10,204 bases of DNA from Calditrichaceae bacterium (GTDB lineage Bacteria; Calditrichota; Calditrichia; Calditrichales; Calditrichaceae), in assembly GCA_030622395.1 (NCBI GenBank), contig JAUXGF010000052.1:1-10204 (forward strand), written 5' to 3'. Both the position numbers and the translations under genes were made by a program. Below the pieces are notes generated by a model, which was given only the letters and a program-made list of their open reading frames with translations, did not search any database and was not told the origin of the DNA. Positions 1-5,046 of the stretch are shown here, piece after piece. The first letter of the stretch is position 1; each line of letters starts with the position of its first letter.

Positions 1-130
1 TATTAATTAGTTGTCCATAGAAATTACGAAATCAAATATAAAATGTGTAGTTGTAATAAAATTTTAAACTGTATTGTTTTTAATAAAGTTACGTACCTTT
101 AGCGTTAAACTTGGGTTAAGGCGGGCGTCA

Positions 131-180
131 ATTCATTAATTCAATTCTTCAATACTCCAACGCTCCATTATTCCATTTTC
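131..180. repeat. Degenerate low-complexity intergenic sequence
   Basis: On the minus strand this stretch reads as loosely repeated units of the type TGGAATA, TGGAG and TTGAAGAATTGAATT, with no reading frame. The same texture occurs at 1541-1593, and both share the 11-mer CAATTCTTCAA (142-152 and 1582-1592). The rest of 1-210 shows no gene, RNA or clear hairpin. The repetition is visible but irregular. That it belongs to a genome-wide intergenic repeat type is an inference. Confidence 0.35.
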
Positions 181-210
181 ACTTATGCATTTATGAATTC
201 TTAAACCAAT

Positions 211-249
211 AAAAAAGGGACTGCGGTTATTTGCCACAGCCCCTTTTTT
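211..249 (-). terminator. Intrinsic terminator after tRNA-Phe
   Basis: Two 16-base arms (211-226 and 234-249) pair around a 7-base loop. The two positions that mismatch on the plus strand become G-U wobbles in the minus-strand RNA, so the hairpin is continuous only in the direction of the tRNA. In that direction it ends in six U residues. It begins 5 bases past the tRNA 3' end, as expected for terminating the tRNA transcript. Confidence 0.85.
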
Positions 250-254
250 AAAAG

Positions 255-327
<73 letters not shown>

Positions 328-353
328 ACAAAAATTGTTTTTAAAAGGTTAAA

Positions 354-382
354 AATATAATATTCCTAAAATTTAGATGCAA
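354..382 (-). promoter_or_regulatory. Candidate sigma70-type promoter for tRNA-Phe
   Basis: On the minus strand TTGCAT (377-382) and TATATT (354-359) are separated by exactly 17 bases. The -10 matches TATAAT at 5 of 6 positions, the -35 matches TTGACA at 3 of 6. Transcription would start near 347, leaving a leader of about 20 nt before the mature tRNA end at 327. No terminator is visible between mlaD and the tRNA, so read-through from mlaD is also possible. In AT-rich DNA such boxes arise by chance, hence moderate confidence. Confidence 0.4.
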
Positions 383-401
383 ATTTTATTTACGGAATTG
401 C

Positions 402-1295
402 TCAGAACAAATCGATATCCAAACCATCCTGTTTAATTGCTTTCGCCAGTGAATCAATACTTGATAATGTTTTAGATAAATTATTGTATAAAGTCGAATC
501 ATACACCATTTTGCCCAGCGTTCCTTGTTTGTTTTCTACATTTTTCAATAACATTTGCATTGAAGCCGAGATAGTATCCAATCGACCGGAAATTAAATTT
601 AAATTATTAACAGTGGAACCAACCGCTTGTTCATTATTATTAACAAAGTCATTTATTTTTTCTGTAAGGTTCTCAAAATTAACGACTGCATTTTTGAATT
701 TACCGGAACTGGTATCGAACATATCTTTTAATTGACCTGAAATATCATTAAAATTCGAAAGGGCGTTTTTTAAATCCGATTGCAAATTGCCTTTTTTAAG
801 CAAATCATTTACCATAGAAACCGTTGTGTCAATACGATATGTTAACGCCGACATATCTTCAGAAAGCGCGCCTATAACCAAGCCGACGTCGACAATTCTG
901 CCGCCGTATTTTCCTTTAAAAGGCTGTTTTGATAAATTGATTTTCTTGTCGGATTTTCCGGGGAATATTTCTACTTTCATCCCAGCTAAAAGTTCAGCGC
1001 TGATTACCGAAAACTCGGCGTCGTCATATAATTGGACACTATTATTAATCTCCAGCGTGCATAAAACCTGACGCTCATGCCAGTCAATCTTTAATATTTT
1101 CCCCTCTTTAACCCCATTAACTGTTACAGGATCCCCGGGAACCATCCCGCCGACTTTTTCAAACAGAACGGTTATTCTATACTTATCAGTAACAAAACGA
1201 TACTCTTTCCCCCAAATAATCCCTAATATCAATATCAAAATAGATATAATAACCGTTAGACCTACTTTGAATTCAGTGGTTAATACTTTTTTCAT
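402..1295 (-). CDS. mlaD: MlaD-family (MCE domain) lipid transport protein
   Basis: This is a 297-residue MCE-domain protein, the kind that binds lipid and is the periplasmic partner of a Mla-type ABC transporter moving phospholipids between the inner and outer membranes. Residues 1-11 are short and basic (MKKVLTTEFK). A hydrophobic segment at 12-29 would be a single N-terminal membrane anchor. The MCE domain spans about 38-114 and includes the family-typical VGGMVPGDPVTVNGVKEGKI region at 48-67. Residues 140-290 look helical and amphipathic, probably a coiled coil for oligomerisation. They end with the GTLGKMVYDSTLYNNL region (258-273) common near the C terminus of MCE proteins. No strong Shine-Dalgarno precedes the ATG. 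No mlaE (permease) or mlaF (ATPase) gene is adjacent, so the transporter partners must be encoded elsewhere. The fold call is secure; the substrate is inferred from the family. Confidence 0.88.
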   Translation of the reverse strand: MKKVLTTEFKVGLTVIISILILILGIIWGKEYRFVTDKYRITVLFEKVGGMVPGDPVTVNGVKEGKILKIDWHERQVLCTLEINNSVQLYDDAEFSVISAELLAGMKVEIFPGKSDKKINLSKQPFKGKYGGRIVDVGLVIGALSEDMSALTYRIDTTVSMVNDLLKKGNLQSDLKNALSNFNDISGQLKDMFDTSSGKFKNAVVNFENLTEKINDFVNNNEQAVGSTVNNLNLISGRLDTISASMQMLLKNVENKQGTLGKMVYDSTLYNNLSKTLSSIDSLAKAIKQDGLDIDLF

Positions 1296-1327
1296 ATATA
1301 ATCAATTCTTAAATAATCTTTAATTGT

Positions 1328-1356
1328 AATATACTGGAATAGAAATGGTTTGTCTT
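1328..1356 (-). promoter_or_regulatory. Candidate promoter for mlaD
   Basis: On the minus strand AAGACA (1351-1356) and TATATT (1328-1333) are spaced by 17 bases. They match TTGACA at 4 of 6 and TATAAT at 5 of 6 positions. The predicted start near 1321 leaves a leader of about 26 nt before the mlaD ATG. The -35 box falls exactly in the loop of the 9-bp hairpin at 1342-1367. This is a sequence match only. Confidence 0.35.
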
Positions 1357-1460
1357 TTAACCATTTCGTACTGACCGTTATACCGCCCCGTGAGCGGGAT
1401 TAAAAAAAACATTAACAATCCCTTTATACAAACCAATTACTGAGCGGTATATTTCAGTAT
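1331..1460. repeat. Nested inverted-repeat region upstream of mlaD
   Basis: Several complementary arms are nested here. ATACTGGAAT (1331-1340) pairs with 1451-1460 with one mismatch. TGGTTTGT (1346-1353) pairs perfectly with 1428-1435. TATACCGC (1379-1386) pairs perfectly with 1444-1451. A local hairpin pairs GAAATGGTT (1342-1350) with 1359-1367 around 8 bases, and CCCG (1387-1390) pairs with CGGG (1395-1398). Some of these pairings exclude each other. On the minus strand there is also a diverged direct repeat, TATACCGCTCAGTA against TATAACGGTCAGTA, each followed by TGGTT. The whole gap 1296-1621 contains no plausible gene. Function is unknown: it could be an RNA leader, a decayed small repeat element or a regulatory site. 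Confidence 0.5.
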
Positions 1461-1540
1461 AGGTGAAAAATTGGTTTAATGTAATGGTAAAGAAATAGAA
1501 GAATGAAATATTGGAATGTCTGCATTAGTGATAAAACCCA

Positions 1541-1593
1541 GCCATTCAACATCAATCCAATCTTCCAGTACTTCACCAATCCAATTCTTCAAA
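1541..1593. repeat. Degenerate low-complexity intergenic sequence
   Basis: This stretch consists of irregular units such as AATCCAATCTTCCAG and ACCAATCCAATTCTTC, similar in texture to 131-180. A 12-mer, CAATTCTTCAAA, occurs at 1582-1593 and again at 1640-1651 inside the 3' end of the EIIB gene. No reading frame or terminator hairpin is evident between the EIIB stop at 1622 and the structured region to its left. Confidence 0.35.
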
Positions 1594-1621
1594 TGGTCTG
1601 AACTGTTACCTTTAATTCAAT

Positions 1622-2107
1622 TCAATTTTTTTTAGAAATCAATTCTTCAAAGGGTATTTTTTTACCGCTGGGTATATCCTGACATTCAAAGCGTGTACCA
1701 CATTTCATACTTCTTTTAAACGATTCAATATCGTCATCATTTAGATAAAGATAAGATAGATATTTTTCCCTGCCGTCATTAAAATGTATACCGCCAATAT
1801 TTACTTTTTTAATCTGCGCGCCAAGATTAATCAACTTTTCAACTACCTTTGGTGAATTTACCACGATTATGGTTGAACGAAAATCGTTTGATTCATCTTT
1901 TAAATAATTTGACATATCTTTTACATTTAATATCGAAGAACAAATATTTTCAGGCACACAAGAAAGATAAAGTTCTTTCTCCCATTCGTTACCATAAACC
2001 GAATCATCGCATAAAATTATTTTTTTTGTATTCAGGCAGCTTGCCCAGCCAATAACAACCTGACCATGTATAAGCCTGTCATCTATTCTAAACAGTTGAA
2101 TATCCAT
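1622..2107 (-). CDS. PTS system mannose/sorbose-family EIIB component
   Basis: This 161-residue cytoplasmic phosphotransfer domain belongs to the mannose/fructose/sorbose PTS family. It accepts a phosphate from EIIA on a histidine and normally passes it to sugar entering through EIIC/EIID. The N-terminal RIDDRLIHGQV motif (7-17) carries the phosphorylated His14, the family hallmark. VNIGGIHFNDGR (143-bp-scale C-terminal half of the fold) matches the conserved Gly-Gly loop region. The length is typical of a free-standing EIIB. It starts 8 bases after the EIIA stop codon, so the two are co-translated in one operon with hprK. No EIIC, EIID, HPr or EI gene follows; instead a 326-base gap leads to mlaD. 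It may act in regulation or partner with subunits encoded elsewhere. The family is secure; the sugar, if any, cannot be told. Confidence 0.93.
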   Translation of the reverse strand: MDIQLFRIDDRLIHGQVVIGWASCLNTKKIILCDDSVYGNEWEKELYLSCVPENICSSILNVKDMSNYLKDESNDFRSTIIVVNSPKVVEKLINLGAQIKKVNIGGIHFNDGREKYLSYLYLNDDDIESFKRSMKCGTRFECQDIPSGKKIPFEELISKKN

Positions 2108-2115
2108 CAGTAAAC

Positions 2116-2502
2116 CTATAGGGTTAAAATTCCTTTTTTACCATCCTCGACTATTTTATTAAGCAGATCATCCCATTCTAAGCAGTTGTAATTAATCTGA
2201 TACGAAACAATCAGCGGAACATTGACACCGCTGATTATCACAGCATCTTTATGGTCTTTTTTTATACGATTAGCTAAATGCCAGCAGCTACCCCCTGCTA
2301 AATCAACAAATAAAATAATCTTATCCGGTTTTAATTGATCTATTCTTTCTTCAATATTACTTTTTATTTCTTCCAGCGATAGATGTTGGTTTGTATAGCA
2401 GAACATTTGTGTTCCCGAGGTCGCTAATTTTTCTGAAATATCTTTTAATGAATTAGCCAAATTACCATGTGTGATGATACAAGTGAAATAGTTTTTACTC
2501 AT
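2116..2502 (-). CDS. PTS system mannose-family EIIA component
   Basis: This is a 128-residue EIIA domain of the mannose PTS family, which takes phosphate from HPr and hands it to EIIB. The ITHGNLANSL motif (10-19) contains the phosphorylatable His12. VDLAGGSC (66-73) matches the conserved DLxGGS loop and SGVNVPLI (91-98) the GVNxP segment. I place the start at the ATG at 2502, which overlaps the hprK stop codon as ATGA. A TTG two codons upstream would also be in frame, but the 4-base overlap is the usual coupling arrangement. The position between hprK and EIIB points to a shared regulatory phosphorelay. The EIIA-Man family includes orphan regulators, so transport cannot be assumed. Confidence 0.93.
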   Translation of the reverse strand: MSKNYFTCIITHGNLANSLKDISEKLATSGTQMFCYTNQHLSLEEIKSNIEERIDQLKPDKIILFVDLAGGSCWHLANRIKKDHKDAVIISGVNVPLIVSYQINYNCLEWDDLLNKIVEDGKKGILTL

Positions 2503-3485
2503 TCCCAATCTTTCTTTAAATAAGAACGATCATTATGGATTGGAATCACATCTTTCTGTTTCATGTATTCTTTTAAACGTTTATTAAATTCTTTTGGCGT
2601 ATGATAACCATGCATCCTTTCCAGACAATTCATGGCTATAGTCTCGGCAATAACAGTTATATTTTTCCCGGGATTAATCGGCAATACAACTTGGGGCAGT
2701 TCAACGCCTAAAATCTCTACTTTATTATCCTCTAAACCAACTCGCTCGTATTCAATATCCTTTTCCCACTTTACCAGCTTAACCTCAACTTCCACACGCT
2801 TTTGCATACGCACCCCGCGGATGCCAAAGATACGCCGCACATCTATCAAGCCAATACCGCGAATTTCAAGTATATGCTCTGTAATTTCCCTGCCTATACC
2901 TATAATCACATCTTCAGCCTTACGTGTAATAATTACTAGGTCGTCCGCTACTAAACGATGACCTCTTTCCACAAGATCAAGAGCAATCTCGCTTTTACCT
3001 ACGCCGCTATGTCCGGTAAATAACATGCCCACACCATATACATCCACTAACGAGCCGTGTATAGAAATACGCGGGGCAAATTTTGCTTCTAAATATTCGC
3101 CAAGTAAATGCACCAGACTCGTAGTGGTTAATGGAGAATTAAAAATAGAAATATAACGCCGTGTCGCAGCCTGAACTAAATGTTCCGGAATAGAATTATC
3201 GTTACTAACGATAATAGCCGGTATTTCAAATTCCATAAAACGGTTGATTGACCGTGAAAGAGCGCCAGGCGCTAATCCCGAAAGATATTTTACCTCCGTA
3301 TTACCGAGAATTTGAACCCTGTCAGAAGAAAATAATTCTACAAATCCGGATAAAGCAAGACCCGGACGGTGTAACTCACTTGTGGTTATTTTACGATTCA
3401 GACCGTTCTCCGAGCAGATGAGCTTTAATTTTAACCGTGATTCATTTTCTCTTAAAAGCGTGCGGACTGTTATAAATTCATTCAT
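2499..3485 (-). CDS. hprK: HPr kinase/phosphorylase
   Basis: HprK phosphorylates HPr on a regulatory serine using ATP or pyrophosphate and removes it by phosphorolysis, linking PTS flux to carbon or energy status. The 328-residue length is close to the family norm. The N-terminal domain covers roughly 1-130 and the catalytic domain 131-310. The conserved catalytic-region His143 sits in SIHGSLVDVYG (141-151). The P-loop GHSGVGKS is at 158-165, followed by VADDLV (179-184). The HprK signature region EIRGIGLIDVRRIFGIRGVR lies at 207-226. The C-terminal NPGKNITVIAETIAMN (271-286) matches the family's conserved tail. The ATG has no clear Shine-Dalgarno; the leader is AT-rich. The gene opens a three-gene operon with EIIA and EIIB, and is cut off from hpf by a terminator. 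No rapZ gene follows, unlike in many Proteobacteria. Confidence 0.96.
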   Translation of the reverse strand: MNEFITVRTLLRENESRLKLKLICSENGLNRKITTSELHRPGLALSGFVELFSSDRVQILGNTEVKYLSGLAPGALSRSINRFMEFEIPAIIVSNDNSIPEHLVQAATRRYISIFNSPLTTTSLVHLLGEYLEAKFAPRISIHGSLVDVYGVGMLFTGHSGVGKSEIALDLVERGHRLVADDLVIITRKAEDVIIGIGREITEHILEIRGIGLIDVRRIFGIRGVRMQKRVEVEVKLVKWEKDIEYERVGLEDNKVEILGVELPQVVLPINPGKNITVIAETIAMNCLERMHGYHTPKEFNKRLKEYMKQKDVIPIHNDRSYLKKDWE

Positions 3486-3506
3486 AGTGATTCAATTTAA
3501 TAAAGA

Positions 3507-3512
3507 ATTATA
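3507..3512 (-). promoter_or_regulatory. TATAAT -10 box for the hprK operon
   Basis: A perfect TATAAT lies on the minus strand 21 bases upstream of the hprK ATG and just after the hpf terminator, giving a very short leader. No good TTGACA-like -35 is seen at 16-18 bases, because that interval falls in the terminator T-tract. The site fits an independent promoter for hprK, EIIA and EIIB. Confidence 0.5.
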
Positions 3513-3525
3513 CCTAGTGCAAAAA

Positions 3526-3559
3526 TTAAAAAAGGCGTCCTGAAAAGCCGGGACGCCCT
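3526..3559 (-). terminator. Intrinsic terminator after hpf
   Basis: On the minus strand a perfect 7-bp GC-rich stem, GGCGTCC (3551-3557) with GGACGCC (3534-3540), encloses a 10-base loop. It can be extended by a G-U and an A-U pair and is followed at once by six U residues and a further U-rich stretch. It lies 28 bases past the hpf stop codon. The wobble pair forms only in the minus-strand RNA, agreeing with the gene direction. Confidence 0.9.
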
Positions 3560-3586
3560 GTTCTTATAAGTACTTCGATATACTTG

Positions 3587-3907
3587 CTAAACTGCTAAAT
3601 TTTCTACAATTTTTTTATTATTACGACTTTTTATTTTATCTTTTATCTTTGCTATCTGTCTCTCTAAATTATCTATCGCTAAATCAATTGATTTAAAAAC
3701 ATCTTCCGATTTTTCTTTAACAACAATCACCTTTTGATTTATATGCAATTTAAATTCCACAACCTGATCTAATTTTTCATAAGAGAGTATAGCTTCTATA
3801 TCCATAATTTTGTCTTCGAACCGCTCAAGTCGTTTCATTTTATCATTGATATAGAATTTGAGGCGCTCCGGCGCTTTGTACCCTCTTGTAGTGATCGTTA
3901 TGTTCAT
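3587..3907 (-). CDS. hpf: Ribosome hibernation promoting factor, short form
   Basis: This 106-residue protein of the HPF/RaiA (YfiA) family binds the decoding region of the 30S subunit and silences idle ribosomes. It starts MNITITTRGYKAPERLKFYI (1-20), the typical first strand and helix. A central EFKLHINQKVIVVKEKSEDVF segment and a long charged C-terminal helix (about 72-97) complete the beta-alpha-beta-beta-beta-alpha domain. The length matches the short HPF of about 95-110 residues. The long HPF dimerisation domain of about 190-residue proteins is missing, so any 100S formation would need another factor. The start overlaps the xerC stop codon by one base and has a near-perfect ribosome binding site. 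A strong terminator follows, so it is the last gene of its transcript. Confidence 0.95.
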   Translation of the reverse strand: MNITITTRGYKAPERLKFYINDKMKRLERFEDKIMDIEAILSYEKLDQVVEFKLHINQKVIVVKEKSEDVFKSIDLAIDNLERQIAKIKDKIKSRNNKKIVENLAV

Positions 3908-4830
3908 TATGACCTCCTTAGTTTATGTTTTGATTCTTTTGAGGCGCCCGGATGGGCTTGTTGATATATACTTTTTAAATGATCTATGGAAATGTGGGTA
4001 TAAATTTGTGTGGTAGAAAGGCTTCTGTGCCCTAAAAGATCTTTTACCGTTCTTATATTCGCGCCGGCATTTAACAAGTGTGTAGCGTAACTATGACGCA
4101 ATATATGAGGGCTCTTTTTATGAACGTTGGAAACTTGTGACATATATTTTTTAACAATCCGTTGAACTGCCATTGGATACATTTTTTTCCCGGACTTAAG
4201 CACAAATACATTATCGACATTTTTGGCGGCATATTGAGCTCTAATTTCAAGATACTCTTTTAGAACCTTTTTAGCAACCGATCCTAATGGTATTATGCGC
4301 TCTTTATTCCCCTTACCTAAAACTCTTATTAGATCTTCTGCAAACAATAAATTTGATAATCTAATATTTATTAACTCGCTTAAGCGCATTCCAGTTCCGT
4401 AAAATAACTCCAAAATAGATAAATCCCGCAAACCCTCAAATGTGCATATTTCAGGAAGCTTTAACAAAGCTTCAACTTCTTCTATGCTGATATATTCCGG
4501 CAGTTTCTTTTCAAATTTAGGCATTTTGATTAACAAACCGGGATTATGCCGTACAATTCCTTCACGTACAAGATATTTAAAAAAAGATTTTAAAGCGGCT
4601 AATTTACGGGCAATGCTTCTCCGTGAAATACCTTGATCTTGAAGGTGTATTAAAAAATATCGGATTGCTTTTTTATCGGCTAAATGCCAATAAATTTGAT
4701 CAATGCCAAAATAGCCGTTCAGGAATGACTCAAATTGATGCAGGTCGTTAGCGTAAGATTCCACTGTGTGGTCGGAATAGCGTTTTTCCAGCAATATGTA
4801 TTTTAGAAAGCCGCTGATATGTTTATCCAT
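3907..4830 (-). CDS. xerC: Tyrosine recombinase XerC/XerD family
   Basis: This 307-residue site-specific tyrosine recombinase is of the Xer type, which resolves chromosome dimers at dif. The N-terminal SAM-like core-binding domain covers about 1-90. The catalytic domain (about 110-290) retains the full set of active-site residues: Arg149 in GTGMRLSEL, Lys173 in LGKGNKER, His242 and Arg245 in PHILRHSYATHLL, His268 in LLGHRSLSTTQIYTH, and the nucleophile Tyr277. The length and the motif wording are those of chromosomal Xer proteins rather than phage or integron integrases. Being next to topA supports a housekeeping role. It ends as TAATG with hpf, so the two are translationally coupled. Whether it is the XerC or XerD partner cannot be decided from this window. 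Confidence 0.9.
   Translation of the reverse strand: MDKHISGFLKYILLEKRYSDHTVESYANDLHQFESFLNGYFGIDQIYWHLADKKAIRYFLIHLQDQGISRRSIARKLAALKSFFKYLVREGIVRHNPGLLIKMPKFEKKLPEYISIEEVEALLKLPEICTFEGLRDLSILELFYGTGMRLSELINIRLSNLLFAEDLIRVLGKGNKERIIPLGSVAKKVLKEYLEIRAQYAAKNVDNVFVLKSGKKMYPMAVQRIVKKYMSQVSNVHKKSPHILRHSYATHLLNAGANIRTVKDLLGHRSLSTTQIYTHISIDHLKSIYQQAHPGASKESKHKLRRS
3912..3919 (-). promoter_or_regulatory. Strong ribosome binding site of hpf inside xerC
   Basis: AAGGAGGT on the minus strand lies 4 bases before the hpf ATG. The same bases form the two final arginine codons (AGG AGG) of xerC. It is one of the two strongest Shine-Dalgarno sequences in the window and fixes the hpf start. Confidence 0.85.
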
Positions 4831-4868
4831 TTAATGTCTATATAATTAAATAAATATTTTAATAGAAT

Positions 4869-4896
4869 ATTTTAGGTATTAAACGAACATAGTAAA
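4869..4896 (-). promoter_or_regulatory. Candidate promoter for xerC-hpf
   Basis: On the minus strand TTTACT (4891-4896) and TAAAAT (4869-4874) are spaced by 16 bases, matching the consensus boxes at 4 of 6 and 5 of 6 positions. Transcription would start about 30 bases upstream of the xerC ATG. The -35 box directly abuts the inverted-repeat element beginning at 4899, which may therefore carry or influence this promoter. Confidence 0.35.
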
Positions 4897-4898
4897 CA

Positions 4899-4991
4899 AA
4901 TTCACCCTGTTAAATAAAAAATTAATATGATTGAAAAATACGCAAACATATTATTTAACGGGGTAAATTAATGATTTATTTATTGAGATTT
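4899..4991. repeat. Inverted-repeat element, copy 1 (topA-xerC gap)
   Basis: A 19-bp arm with core CACCCTGTTAAATAA (4899-4917) pairs with 4951-4969 at 17 of 19 positions around 33 bases. To its right lies ATTTATTTATTGAGATTT (4974-4991). Both the CACCCTGTT core and the TTTATTGAGATTT segment recur upstream of recJ (copy 2). No coding frame is present. The U-tract expected of a terminator is missing on either strand. It may be a small non-autonomous repeat or a conserved regulatory structure. Confidence 0.6.
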
Positions 4992-5046
4992 CCACAAATT
5001 TTAATTTAGATATTTAGGTACAATTTATAATACTGATTACCGGACA

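Noticed and set aside
787..1071. 94-codon plus-strand open frame within mlaD
   Set aside because: It is antisense to the MCE domain, with no ribosome binding site or recognisable motif.
1383..1409. GC-rich hairpin next to an A-run, considered as a terminator
   Set aside because: The T-run lies before the hairpin on the minus strand, and an A-run follows it on the plus strand, so neither direction gives an intrinsic terminator.
2503..2508. Upstream TTG start for EIIA, adding two residues
   Set aside because: The ATG at 2502 overlaps the hprK stop as ATGA, the usual coupling arrangement, and starts directly before the conserved EIIA N terminus.
2632..2961. 109-codon plus-strand open frame inside hprK
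   Set aside because: It lies wholly antisense to a secure hprK with intact motifs, has low-complexity Ser/Ile/Thr content and resembles no known protein.
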